Shown: positions 21,222-32,821 of the stretch, one piece after another
How positions within the stretch are numbered: position 1 is the first letter of the stretch
Layout of the letters: every line of letters begins with the position of its first letter
Assembly (NCBI GenBank): GCA_029721515.1
Contig: CM056554.1
Span: forward strand, 23,561,488 to 23,625,487
Length of the DNA stretch: 64,000 bases
Origin: Synanceia verrucosa
Lineage: Eukaryota > Chordata > Actinopteri > Perciformes > Synanceiidae
Direction of reading: 5' to 3'
The notes under the pieces: generated by a model
Databases searched by the model: none
The model's input: only the letters and a program-made list of their open reading frames with translations
Told to the model about the DNA's origin: nothing
Made by a program: the position numbers and the translations under genes

Positions 21222-22030
21222 CTTCAGATTAGCTCAAGAACAGTGCACAGAGAGCTTCATGGAATGGGTTTCCATGGCCGAGCAGCTGCATCCAAGCCAT
21301 ACATCATCTAGTGCAATGCAAAGCGTCAGATGCAGTGGTGTAAAGCACGCCGCCACTGGACTCTAGAGCAGTGGAGACCTGTTCTCTGGAATGATGAATC
21401 ACGCTTCTCCATCTGGCAATCTGATGGACGAGTCTCGGTTGGGCGGTTGCCATGAGAACGATACTTGTCGGTCTGCATTGTGCCAAGTGTAATGTTTGGT
21501 GGAGGGGGGATTATGGTGTGGGGTTGTTTTTCAGGAGCTGGGTTTGGCCCCTTAGTTCCAGTGAAAGGAACTCTGAATGCTTCAGCATACCAAGACATTT
21601 TGGACAATTCCATGCTCCCAACTTTGTGGGAACAGTTTGGAGCTGGCCCCTTCCTCTTCCAACATGACTGTGCACTAGTGCACAAAGCACGGTCCATAAA
21701 GACATGGATGGTGAGGATGAACTTGACTGGCCTGCACAGAGTCCTGACCTCAACCCGATAGAACACCTTTGGGATGAATAAGAGCAGAGACTGAGAGCCA
21801 GGCCTTCTCGTCCAACATCAGTGTGTGACCTCACAAATACACTTCTGGAAGAGTGGTCAAAAATTCCCATAAACACACTCCTAAACCTTGTGGACAACCT
21901 TCCCAGAAGAGTTGAAGCTGTTATAGCTGCAAAGGGTGGACTGACATCATATTGAGCCCTATGGATTAGGAATGGGATGTACCTTAAATTCATATGCGAG
22001 ACAAGGCAGGTGAGTGAATACTTTTGGCAT
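21222..22030 (+). mobile_element. Tc1-type transposon, plus strand, 5'-truncated
   Basis: It matches 36363-37200 of the longer copy at 35960-37213. Readable parts are LWNDESRFSIWQSDGR (first Asp kept), MFGGGGIMVWGCFSGAG, FQHDCALVHKARSIKTW (second Asp) and AQSPDLNPIEHLWDE (Glu), split by frameshifts and stops. The right end GTGAATACTTTTGGCA runs into a microsatellite. The first third, with the helix-turn-helix, is absent. Confidence 0.85.
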
Positions 22031-22037
22031 TTTGGCA

Positions 22038-22109
<72 letters not shown>

Positions 22110-22128
22110 TACACACACACACACACAC
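22038..22128 (+). repeat. (TG)n(TA)n(CA)n compound microsatellite
   Basis: TG repeats, about 26 TA units, then CA repeats. It bridges two Tc1-type remnants. Confidence 0.9.
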
Positions 22129-22475
22129 TCAACAAAAATATAAATGCAACACTTTTGTTTTTGTTCCCATTTTTTATGAGATGAACTCAAAGATCTTAAA
22201 CGTTTTCCACATACACAATATCACCAATTCTCTCAAATATTGTTCATAAACCAGTCTAAATCTGTGATAGTGAGCACTTCTCCTTTGCTGAGATAATCCA
22301 TCCCACCTCACAGGTGTGCCATATCAAGATGCTGATTAAACACCATGATCAGTGCACAGGTGTGCCTTAGACTGCCCACAATAAAAGGCCACTCTGAAAG
22401 GTGCACTTTTATCACACAGCATAATGCCACAGATGTTGCAAGATTTGAGGGAGCGTGCAATCAGCATGCTGACAG
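22129..22475 (+). mobile_element. Tc1/mariner-type 5' end, third family
   Basis: It begins ACTCAACAAAAATATAAA, the well-known TIR of a large teleost Tc1-like family, followed by CAACACTTTTGTTTTTG, CATCCCACCTCACAGGTGTG and GTGCACAGGTGTGCCTTAGA. It breaks off at GAGGGAGCGTGCAAT before the catalytic part. It differs from both neighbouring Tc1 pieces. Confidence 0.75.
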
Positions 22476-23160
22476 CAGGAATGTAAACCATGTATATATG
22501 TATTCCTTTGTAGGTTTGATGCTCCATCTGGCACAATATGCTTATATAGACTGCAGACTGAACACTATGTGCATTTCCATACTTTTAAATAAACAAATAG
22601 AGTGTATGTGATTAAATGTTAAATATGTTATTGCACTTAAATGAAAACAAGAAACAACCGGTGAGTCTCTCACTCGCTCTGCTCTCCTCTCATCTGCTCC
22701 TCAGTGTGTTAAGATAATGAGGACTGGGATGTGTGTGTCTTTGTTTTCATGTAGCTTCACTCAGCATTTGCCGTTAGCTCAGAGAAACACATCAACGCCA
22801 CGATGAGCGCTTATCCACCACGACTGACTTACTGCTTCTACCGCCTTCGAAGGAACGAATCAGTTCGTTCACTCAAAAGATTTCCTTGTTTTGAACGAAT
22901 CGTTCACGAACGACACAACACTACGGTGTGACTCTTCCTCGTGTCTTTTCTTTTGTTATGACGCCATTAAAGTCCTGAACACTGACCTGAACCTCGGTGC
23001 TCTCAGAGGAACAGCCTGCTGCTGGACTCCCGGGGACCTTGTCGCTCTGCTGGTCCTCTTCCATCCCGCTCTTGTAGTAGCCCTGGTTTCTGGTCTCTAG
23101 TTCTGGTCTCTGTGATCCAGCAGGTCTCCTTTCTGCTTGCGGTCTTCTTCTTATTGTTAT
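22476..23160. other. Unassigned, with a GAACGAATC motif cluster
   Basis: No gene. At 22849-22915 several copies of GAACGAATC / CGTTCAC occur in both directions (AACGAATCAGTTCGTTCACT, GAACGAATCGTTCACGAACG). This is the end region of a dispersed fish repeat. Related sequence occurs near 62870 and 63560-63610. Confidence 0.4.
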
Positions 23161-23345
23161 TTTAGTGGCGGGCTACAAACCAGCGTTTGAGGTGCATGCC
23201 GCCACCTACTGTATCGGAGTGTGTAACTTCATGAGTTTAAGCTGCGTTCATTTCTTCTTCTTCTTCTGGTTTTACGGCGGATGGCATCCAGCTTAATGGA
23301 GCATTACCGCCACCCTCTACTCCGGAGTGTGGATCAGACTTTGGC
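23161..23345. repeat. Two adjacent copies of a CTTCTTCTT...CCGCCACC repeat end
   Basis: TTATTTTAGTGGCGGGCTAC with GCCGCCACCTACTG and GGAGTGTG at 23161-23225. It is followed by CTTCTTCTTCTGGTTTTACG with TTACCGCCACCCTCTACTCC and GGAGTGTGG at 23250-23333. This is a common fish repeat end whose class I cannot name. Confidence 0.5.
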
Positions 23346-23479
23346 CTACAATCTAATTCTTTTAAAACCAAAACTAAAAAAAAAACAAAAAACAAAACAA
23401 AACCCAAAATGAATAATAAATAAATAGCTACCTACTCGAACACGCACTCTTACACTGTCCTCCCTTATAAAAGAAAAAA

Positions 23480-24640
23480 TATTTTTACCATTATATTATG
23501 TGAAATATATTAAAGTATATTGTAATATATTATTTTTCAATACATGTTCCAATATATTATATACTGAAAATACATGCAACAATATATTAATGACAAATAT
23601 ATAACATAATATATTATACACTGGTGTAACATATTGCAATATATTGCAAAATATACAAACTATTGACACTGAATATATGGTATAATATATCCCAAAATAT
23701 ATACAAGTTTGTGTGTATTAATAGCCACCATAATGTATTGTGATTTATATGGGAAATGTATTGGTAATGTATGTAATCATGTAGTGTCTCATGTATGTTA
23801 AATATATTATTCAAATTCATATGGAATCACACATGAAATCTATGTACAGATATATGTGCAATACGTGGTATAAAATAAACTTAATATAGGTAAAATTATG
23901 TACAGATATATGAACAATGTGTGGAAGAATATATTACTAAATATATGTAATAATTATGTAAAAAAAAAAGACATATTTACATTGGTAAACATGGTGATAC
24001 AGCACTTGTAACATCTGAACTATATGAATACTTGAACTTAACATAAACCATAAATATGCAACCTATGATCAAAAACCCATTTACAGAGATGATATTCTAT
24101 CAAAAGCCATTTTTATTTTCTAAACGTGACATCAACAGTGCAACATTTTAAGCATTTCTTCAAAAATTTCAGCAGTGCTGTTATAAAATACAGATAAAAT
24201 ATCTATAAACAAAATGTACAATAAATAAATAAATACCAATCATCCAGAAACCTTTTGTTTTGCCAAAAGAGGATGAAAACCACTGTAATGGTGGAAATTA
24301 AATCATGGTGTTGCCTCTTTAAAAAATACACATGCAAATCTGGATTAGATTATGTACATTATGTATTGTGATAGATAAGCAGAACAACAAACATTATGTT
24401 GCTGTAAAGACCGACTAAGCTTGTCTGCTACCTGAAAAATAACAGCATGCTAACAAGATATGTCCTGTCAGTATCAGCTGGGTCAAAATCAATTATCCAG
24501 CTGATGGGAATGATGCTGGTTGTATCTATGTCAGGTCCCTTCACCCAACTAACAAGGACAAATCTATAATTTGACATGTTTGTAAATGAAATCTACTTAA
24601 TGTTGCGTCTCCTCCTTCCTTGTTGGCCGTCTGGTAGATG
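23480..24640 (-). mobile_element. AT-rich repeat with a coding scrap, copy 1
   Basis: The segment 23480-23830 (rich in ATATATT motifs, with AGCCACCATAATGTATTGTG) and 24405-24640 (with CAGTATCAGCTGGGTCAAAA) both recur in the same order and orientation at 54790-55405. There the 0.57 kb between them is missing. On the minus strand the second part encodes FVLVSWVKGPDIDTTSIIPI then SWIIDFDPADTDRTYLV, which looks like a real protein segment. The family is not recognised. Confidence 0.6.
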
Positions 24641-24875
24641 CAGTCAAAAGATGCATCCATACCTCCAAGATGCAGTGTGGAGGACTGAAAATTAAGCTGC
24701 AGTGTGTCTAATGGAAATGTGTCTTCACTGTATCTTCTTTATCTATCTTTATATACCTATTCCATGCATGGTCCATTTATATTCTATGTTTGTTTATTTG
24801 GAAAGTGTAAAATGTAAAGAAAAAACAAAAACATGTTTTATATGGTACAACATAACATCAATATATATCCAGAGG

Positions 24876-24912
24876 AAGGTACCGGGTTCTAATCCCGGGG
24901 CCAAGGCCTTTC
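24876..24912 (+). mobile_element. SINE fragment around the B box
   Basis: GGAAGGTACCGGGTTCTAAT followed by CCCGGGGCCAAGGCCTTTCT matches the B-box block of the SINE at 956-992. Confidence 0.6.
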
Positions 24913-25250
24913 TGTTGCTGGTTGCTGGTCGGTCTGTTCTGTTTTTCAGGAGGGACCATCATCAGCTGATGCGCTGCACCTGGGCCCAGTGAAGTGGTTA
25001 TATGCTGATACCAGCTTGCTCTCCGGCTCTCACGCCATCCACGTCGTATTTGGGGGCCATTCCTTTTCTGCTTCTTTTGTTGTTTTGCACTCATACACAC
25101 ACATGCACCCTCACACCCATACAGTACTGATTACTGATACTGATTTCCAAGTTTTTTTTCCAGTTTATGTAAATAAAGGTATTGATTAGTATGAACCTTG
25201 TTTGTCCTCCTGTTCTTTGTTGCAGCCTAATGAGCCGGGTTGTAACACCA
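24913..25250 (+). other. Possible LTR-like or transcript-end sequence
   Basis: It starts TGTTGCTGGTTG and reaches GGGTTGTAACA at 25248. It contains AATAAAGG (25171-25178). This could be a short LTR, but the ends match only weakly and no target duplication is seen. Confidence 0.2.
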
Positions 25251-25251
25251 A

Positions 25252-25412
25252 ATAATAATAATAATAATAAAAAAACAAACAAAAAAAAAACATTAAAGCT
25301 GAAAATAGCTTGACTTATTGGAAACATAATACTCAAGTAAAATATTTCAACGTTAAGTGATGCTGCTGATACACTGTGAGGGGTCAAAGGTCACAACCAC
25401 AGAAGTCAAATG
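25252..25412 (+). repeat. Left copy of a duplicated flank
   Basis: An AAT run, then CATTAAAGCTGAAAA, TTCAACGTTAAGTG and CACTGTGAGGGGTCAAAGGT up to CAAATG. The same order recurs at 26235-26400. The LTR at 25413-26229 lies between the two. Confidence 0.75.
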
Positions 25413-26229
25413 TGTGAGGGCTCCATTTTTCAAGAGAGCCTTGGAGACAGGTTCACGGTGCAACCAAAAGGATGTTTTATTTCACAGACCAGGCAGAAGA
25501 TTCGGAGCAGTAGAACCAGCAGGGAGGTGGAGAATGGCGCGTGTCCACCGGCAGATGTGGGCGCGCGCCAGGGGAAGCCCTACTCTGTCTCTACTGTCAA
25601 GTATTAAAGGGGAGAAATCAAAACCACTTTCAAAAGGAGAGGGGAAAAAAGCTCTATGCGGCTATGAAACGTTAACTAAAGAGGCAGAAAAACAGGGAAA
25701 TATAATGGGAACAGGGAACACCTACAACTCTACAGTAGAAGAGGGATTTAATCAAGGAATATATACAAAATACAGGAGAACACGTACAAAACCTACTCTA
25801 GGATCAACTCCGGGGAAGTTTCATCTAGGAAAGGAAAAGCATGAAAATAGATACTAAGGCAACAGGGAAACAACACCAGAAACAAAAAAGGGCACTAAGG
25901 CTGCAAAACCAACAAATGACAGTCACTACTAGAACGAGTTGGAAGCGGGGAATCTGCAGGAACCACTGGAGACTGGAGATGGGCAAGGTCAAGACAATCT
26001 CTCAAAAAACAAACAAATGACAGGACTATTTATACACGAGGTTGGGGAACACAGGTAGATACAATTAGGGCGGGGTTTCACAATCACAGAGGGGAAGACA
26101 CAGGAGGCAGGGTCAAGAGATCTGAAATGAGAGGGAAACAGGGTTACTTTCAAAATAAAACAGGAAGAGACAGGACAACAAGCAGGCACAAGACAAAAAT
26201 GGTGACCATAATAGAAACAGAGCCTAACA
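25413..26229 (-). mobile_element. Solo LTR, family A, with 5-bp target duplication
   Basis: On the minus strand it starts TGTTAGGCTC and ends GAGCCCTCACA. The ends form an imperfect inverted repeat. The target AAATG is repeated exactly at 25408-25412 and 26230-26234. Inside is TATAAATAG (TATA box, near 26030 on the minus strand), and near the 3' end a CCTTTTGGTTGCACC block. It is the inverted relative of 44731-45672. No internal gag or pol is present, so this is a recombined solo LTR. Class (Gypsy, BEL or ERV) is undecided; 5 bp fits several. Confidence 0.8.
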
Positions 26230-26234
26230 AAATG

Positions 26235-26400
26235 AGCCAAATAAGAATAATAATAATAATAAAAACATTAAAGCTGAAAACAGGACTTATTGGAAAGAAA
26301 ATGCTCAAGTACAAAATACAAAAGTAAAATAGTTCAACATTAAGTGCTGCCGCTGGTACACTGTGAGGGGTCAAAGGTCACAACTACAGAGGTCAAATGA
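26235..26400 (+). repeat. Right copy of a duplicated flank
   Basis: An AAT run, CATTAAAGCTGAAAA, TTCAACATTAAGTGCTGC and CACTGTGAGGGGTCAAAGGT, followed by GTCAAATGAGTCAC. Matches 25252-25412. Confidence 0.75.
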
Positions 26401-26659
26401 GTCACATAATAAAAAAGTAATCATATCAGCAGTTAAAGCAATTACAGTTAACAACAGGACTCATTTGGAACATAAGAGTAATACATAAAATACATCTCAT
26501 TATTTTATATTAACTTATTTCTCCAAACATGTTACTGATGTTAATAAATGGAGTCCAGATCCAGCTGATGATCAGTCTGCAGCTTCAGTCTGAGGAGACA
26601 AACCAGGACAGATGTGCATCATGCGATGACCCTGGAGAATTTCAATCTCTTTGTTGTGT

Positions 26660-26900
26660 TATGGGGGCGGCACTGTCGCCTCACAGCAAGAAGGTACTGG
26701 GTTCAATTCCCAACCCAGGGCCTTTCTGTATGGAGTTTGCATGTTCTCCCCGTGTCTGTGTGAGCTTCCTCCGACCATCCAAAAACATGCATGGGGATTA
26801 GGTTAATTGGCTAATTTAAATTGCTCGGAGGTGTAAATGTGAGTGTGAGTCTCTATGTGCCCTGCGATGAACTGGCGACTTGTCCAGGAATAAAAATAGT
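26660..26900 (+). mobile_element. SINE, head and body, tail lost
   Basis: GGGGCGGCACTGTCGCCTCA, a B box GGTTCAATTCC (26700-26710), CATGTTCTCCCCGTGTCTGT and TTAATTGGCTAATTTAAATT. It ends at CTTGTCCAGGAAT without the 3' tail. Same family as 901-1274. Confidence 0.75.
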
Positions 26901-27918
26901 CTGTGTGCTATGATTTGAACCTTACACCCCATACTGGACCCCAGGATCTGTTCTGATCCAGTCTGACTCACTTTAGGAGCCACCTGCCTCACAGAAACAC
27001 AGACGGCTGATGGGAAATCTACACAGCCTGATGTCAGCCGGCCGGGATTGGATGTCTGAAAGAGAAAGCGAGGGCTTGGAACCAGAGGGGCATAAGTGGC
27101 ATTTTGGGCAAGTTCTATATATCAAATTAAAGGTCTTGATGAGCTCTATCTAGTGGTGCATCAGAAATCAACCTGTATCGAATGAATCAACAAAGCAACA
27201 AAGACATAACACAAAAGTTTGAGCTTTGTTTGGAGCCAGAGGCGCATATGTCCATTTACACTCTTCTGGCTCTGAGCAACACATATGGAAGCAAATGTGT
27301 GGCTCTGCCGTTGACGCGACGCAGAAGCATAAACCAGGCTTTAAGAGGACTGAAGGGTCGTGGGATGGGGCAAACACAAGACCAGCTCTTCCACTCTGTT
27401 GTTCACAGCTGTTAAAAAGATGCAAAACAGAGGAGACAACCTGGAGTTGAGAGATCTAATGACTAAATAATGATAATAAATGAAACTAAGCCAAAGTGTA
27501 AAACCACCAGAATTTATTTATTCCACTGAATAAAACTTGTTTTTCATGAGAGCTTTCTGTCTGCTTCCTCCTTCCTGTTTACATTTTAAACATGGCAATG
27601 CAGTTCCAGCAGCTCACCAGCAGGTGTCCTCCTGACACCAGTCTGCAGGGATAGAAACACTGATATATCAATACTAATAAAGACCCCATAACAATTTATT
27701 GATCTCTATGGGACGTGTATTAGCATTGTTTAAGTGTCTAACGCTAATCAAGCCACGACAAGGCAATTTAGCACACAATCAACACACCATTGAGCTTTTT
27801 TTCTCATGATAATATCACTTTGAGGCAGGAAAAAACAAATAAACACACACAAAACACTGCAAGAAAAAACAGTCACATAACCATTTTTTTCCAAATATAT
27901 TTAAATGTGCTACATGTG
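26901..27918. other. Unassigned, with one Harbinger-type TIR
   Basis: No gene recognised. At 27309-27343 the sequence GACGCGACGCAGAAGCATAA followed by ACCAGGCTTTAA is the inverse of the Harbinger end at 60630 (AAGCCTGGTTTATGCTTCTG) and abuts a TTA. No partner end was found. The rest shows no clear structure. Confidence 0.45.
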
Positions 27919-30900
27919 TTTCACTGCAGATAAACAGTTATTATTACAGTGTTTCCTGCATATAAACAAATATTATTACAGTGTTTCTGCATATAAACAG
28001 TTATTATTACAGTGTTTCTGCATATAAACAGTTATTATTACAGTGTTTCACTGCATATAAACACTTATTATTACAGTGTTTCACTGCATATGAACAGTTA
28101 TTATTACAGTGTTGCTGCATATAAACAGTTATTATTACAGTGTTTCTGCATATAAACAGTTATTATTACAGTGTTTCACTGCATATAAACACTTATTATT
28201 ACAGTGTTTCACTGCATATGAACAGTTATTATTACAGTGTTTCACTGTATATAAACACTTATTATTACAGTGTTTCACTGCATATAAACAGATATTATTA
28301 GTGTTTCTGCATATAAACAGTTATTATTACAGTGTTTCTGCATATAAACAGATATTATTACAGTGTTTCACTGCATATAAACAGATATTATTAGTGTTTC
28401 TGCATATAAACAGTTATTATTACAGTGTTTCACTGCACATAAATAGTTATTATTAGAGTGTTACACTGCACATAAACTGTTATTATTACAGTGTTGCACT
28501 GCACATAAACAGTTATTATTACAGTGTTTCACTGCACATGAACAGATATTATTACAGTGTTTCACTGCACATAAACAGTTATTATTACAGTGTTTCACTG
28601 CACATGAACAATTATTATTACAGTGTTTCACTGCATATAAACAGATATTATTACAGTGTTTCACTGCATATAAACAGATATTATTAAAGTGTTTCACTGC
28701 ATATAAACAGATATTAATGAAGTGTTTCACTGCATATAAACTGTTATTATCGCAGTGTTTCACTGCATATAAACAGTTATTATTACAGTGTTTCACTGCA
28801 TATAAACTGTTATTATCGCAGTGTTTCATTGCACATAAACAGTTATTATTACAGTGTTTCTGCATATAAACAGTTATTATTACAGTGTTTCACTGCACAT
28901 AAATAGTTATTATTAGAGTGTTACACTGCACATAAACTGTTATTATTACAGTGTTGCACTGCACATAAACAGTTATTATTACAGTGTTTCTGCATATAAA
29001 CAGTTATTATTACAATGTTTCACTGCACATAAACAGTTATTATTACAGTGTTTCTGCATATAAACAGTTATTATTACAGTGTTTCACTGTATATAAACAC
29101 TTATTACTACAGTGTTTCACTGCATATAAACACTTATTATTACAGTGTTTTCTGCATACAAACAGTTATTATTACAGTGTTTCTGCATATAAACAGTTAT
29201 TATTACAGTGTTTCACTGCACATAAATAGTTATTATTAGAGTGTTACACTGCACATAAACAGTTATTATTACAGTGTTTCTGCATATAAACAGATATTAT
29301 TACAGTATTTCACTGCATATAAACAGTTATTATTACAGTGTTTCTGCATATAAACAGTTATTATTACAGTGTTACACTGCACATAAACAGTTATTATTAC
29401 AGTGTTGCACTGCACATAAACACTTATTATTACAGTGTTTCTGCATATAAACAGTTATTATTACAGTGTTTCACTGCACATAAACCGTTATTATTACAGT
29501 GTTGCACTGCACATAAACACTTATTATTACAGTGTTTCTGCATATAAACAGTTATTATTACAGTGTTTCACTGCACATAAATCGTTATTATTACAATGTT
29601 TCACTGCACATAAACAGTTATTATTACAGTGTTTCACTGCATATAAACAGTTATTATTACAGTGTTTCTGCATATAAACAGTTATTATTACAATGTTTCA
29701 CTGCACATAAACAGTTATTATTACAGTGTTGCTGCATATAAACAGTTATTATTACAGTGTTTCACTGCATATAAACAGTTATTATAGTGTTGCACTGCAC
29801 ATAAACTGTTATTATTACAGTGTTTCCTGCATATAAACAGTTATTATTACAGTTTACACTGCACATAAACTATTATTATTATAGTGTTTCACTGCATATA
29901 AACAGTTATTATTACAGTGTTTCTGTATAGAAACAGTTATTAGTACAGTGTTTCTGCATATAAACAGTTATTATTACAGTGCTTCCTGCATATAAACAGT
30001 TATTATTACAGTGTTTCTGCATATAAACAGTTATTATTACAGTGTTTCTGCATATAAACAGTTATTATTACAGTGTTTCACTGCACATAAACTATTCTTA
30101 TTGTAGTGTTTCACTGCATATAAACAGTTATTATTACAGTGTTTCTGCATAGAAACAGTTATTATTACAGTGTTTCTGCATATAAACAGTTATTATTACA
30201 GTGTTTCACTGTATATAAACACTTATTACTACAGTGTTTCACTGCATATAAACACTTATTATTACAGTGTTTTCTGCATACAAACAGTTATTATTACAGT
30301 GTTTCTGCATATAAACAGATATTATTACAGTATTTCACTGCATATAAACAGTTATTATTACAGTGTTTCTGCATATAAACAGTTATTATTACAGTGTTTC
30401 ACTGCACATAAATAGTTATTATTAGAGTGTTACACTGCACATAAACAGTTATTATTACAGTGTTTCTGCATATAAACAGATATTATTACAGTATTTCACT
30501 GCATATAAACAGTTATTATTACAGTGTTTCTGCATATAAACAGTTATTATTACAGTGTTACACTGCACATAAACAGTTATTATTACAGTGTTGCACTGCA
30601 CATAAACACTTATTATTACAGTGTTTCTGCATATAAACAGTTATTATTACAGTGTTTCACTGCACATAAACCGTTATTATTACAGTGTTGCACTGCACAT
30701 AAACACTTATTATTACAGTGTTTCTGCATATAAACAGTTATTATTACAGTGTTTCACTGCACATAAATCGTTATTATTACAATGTTTCACTGCACATAAA
30801 CAGTTATTATTACAGTGTTTCACTGCATATAAACAGTTATTATTACAGTGTTTCTGCATATAAACAGTTATTATTACAATGTTTCACTGCACATAAACAG

Positions 30901-31640
30901 TTATTATTACAGTGTTGCTGCATATAAACAGTTATTATTACAGTGTTTCACTGCATATAAACAGTTATTATAGTGTTGCACTGCACATAAACTGTTATTA
31001 TTACAGTGTTTCCTGCATATAAACAGTTATTATTACAGTTTACACTGCACATAAACTATTATTATTATAGTGTTTCACTGCATATAAACAGTTATTATTA
31101 CAGTGTTTCTGTATAGAAACAGTTATTAGTACAGTGTTTCTGCATATAAACAGTTATTATTACAGTGCTTCCTGCATATAAACAGTTATTATTACAGTGT
31201 TTCTGCATATAAACAGTTATTATTACAGTGTTTCTGCATATAAACAGTTATTATTACAGTGTTTCACTGCACATAAACTATTCTTATTGTAGTGTTTCAC
31301 TGCATATAAACAGTTATTATTACAGTGTTTCTGCATATAAACAGTTATTATTACAGTGTTTCTGCATGTAACAGTTATTATTAGCGTGTTACACTGCACA
31401 TAAACAGTTATTATTACAGTGTTTCACTGCACATAATTAGTTATTATTACAGTGTTTCACTGCATATAAACAGTTATTATTATAGTGTTTCACTGCACAT
31501 AAACTATTATTATTATAGTGTTTCACTGCACATAAACTATTATTATTATAGTGTTTCACTGCATATAAACAGTTATTATTACAGTGTTTCACTGCACATA
31601 AATTGTTATTATTACAGTGTTACACTGTATATAAACACAT
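27919..31640. repeat. Minisatellite array, 31/33-bp units, about 3.7 kb
   Basis: More than 100 head-to-tail units of the form GTGTTTC(AC)TGCATATA, AACAGTTATTATTACA. Units are 31 bp without, or 33 bp with, an extra CA. Common variants swap CATATAAAC for CACATAAAC and CAG for CAC, CTG or GATATT. The array runs without spacers. All frames on both strands are fairly open, which gives long strings such as YKQLLLQCF and HINSYYYSVS. These come from the repeat and are not proteins. The units adjoin unique AT-rich sequence on the left and reach a LINE scrap region on the right. Confidence 0.95.
29045..31351. repeat. Higher-order duplication inside the minisatellite, about 1.2 kb
   Basis: The block at about 29045-30166 is repeated at about 30167-31351. 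The same ordered series of unit variants returns, including rare ones (TTCTGTATAGAAACAGTTAT, AAACTATTCTTATTGTAG, CAGTTTACACTGCACATAAA). The offset is 1122 bp at the start and 1186 bp later, because the second copy has two extra units (64 bp) near 30310-30375. A smaller repeat of about 460 bp links 28400-28510 to 28860-28985. Confidence 0.85.
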
Positions 31641-31800
31641 TTTTATTTCAATCATTGCAGCTTTGCATTCGCTGTCACATTATTACAGCTCTCTTCTCTC
31701 CTTCCTCGAGCTAGCGCACCCATTGTGTGTACCCATGCGCAAAATGTGGCCCCTCATGAAGGATGAGGCCCTATGCATAATACCTGTTCTGTGTTTAGGG

Positions 31801-32095
31801 AGGGACGGCACTGTTCATGCATTCATCACAACCAGACTGAACCTGTGCAATAGTATCTTTTCTGGTTCAGCTTCAAAACTTCTCAACACTTGATATGATT
31901 GTATCATCCCTGAACTCCAGAACCTCCACTGGCTCCCAGTCAAACAACGTATACACTTCAAAATCCTCCTCCTCACCCACAAAGCCCTCCAATCAGTCCC
32001 CTCTGGTCTCTGACCTCTAATTTCCATGGATGTGGAACGACAGTGATGTTGTCCATCAATACACAACAAATCCCCCTGCTGCCCCTCCACCGAAC
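31801..32095 (+). pseudogene. L2-type LINE fragment, C-terminal
   Basis: The plus strand reads HAFITTRLNLCNSIFSGSAS, KLLNT, then after a stop IIPELQNLHWLPVKQRIHFK and ILLLTHKALQSVPSGL. This is the C-terminal region after the reverse transcriptase of L2/CR1-type LINEs (FITSRLDYCNSL, LHWLPV..RI.FKI). Stops make it dead. Confidence 0.75.
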
Positions 32096-32229
32096 AGCTG
32101 GAATCGGAAGAACGAGATCTCGCTGACTAACGAGATCTCACAAATTTACGTACAATCGCACAATATCGCGGGTTGTAGCAGAGCGTCAGTGAAAGCGAAC
32201 CACCCTGCGTCCACTGAATAGAAGGAAAT

Positions 32230-32395
32230 CGATTATACTATCCACCACACACATGGATTATTTTATTTTGAAAATAAACCAGATGTTTTATTTTGTGTTG
32301 GCACACGACTTCCTGTCGACGTTCGACAAAAACAGAAGCTCTGTCAATTTGTTTCGGCAGGCGTTCAGTGGACATTGACACACTGACCTCCCACC
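32230..32395 (+). repeat. Dispersed repeat B, copy 1
   Basis: CAGATGTTTTATTTTGTGTT, CACGACTTCCTGTC, CGACAAAAACAGAAGCTCTG and TCAATTTGTTTCGGCAGGCG. Shared with 33985-34225 and 47690-47965. Confidence 0.6.
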
Positions 32396-32784
32396 TTTAA
32401 AACAATCACTAAAACTCAAAATTGCTCTTAACAACGTGGTTGTTCTTCTTTGTTCTTATATTATTCTAGTTATCTGTTTTAATTTGTGGTTATGTGAAGG
32501 GTCTACGCAAGGAATTATTATTACTCTGCTTAGTTTTTGTCGGCTTTGAAACCCCCAGACATGCAAGAAAAGCTGCTCGTGAGCTCCCCCTTCAGATTAC
32601 CATGATTAGCGTTAGGGCTATGAAATTCTGTAGGTGCATAGTACTCATCGAGATCTTTGATTTGGTGCAATTGGGCTTTTCTCCAAAACATAGGGACGAC
32701 ACTATGATTTTTTTTGTGCAGTTTCCGCAATTCCCACATGTCACATTTAGAATGTTTGGATTTTTCTATTTTTTTTAAAAATTA

Positions 32785-32821
<37 letters not shown>

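Noticed and set aside
28109..30927. Many long open frames (YKQLLLQCF, HINSYYYSVS, CNNNCLYAVKH) as possible repeat proteins
   Set aside because: They follow from the minisatellite units, occur in several frames on both strands, and have no codon or start context of a real gene.
27919..31640. CRISPR-like array
   Set aside because: Units are contiguous with no spacers, the DNA is animal, and variation is by point changes and a 2-bp indel.
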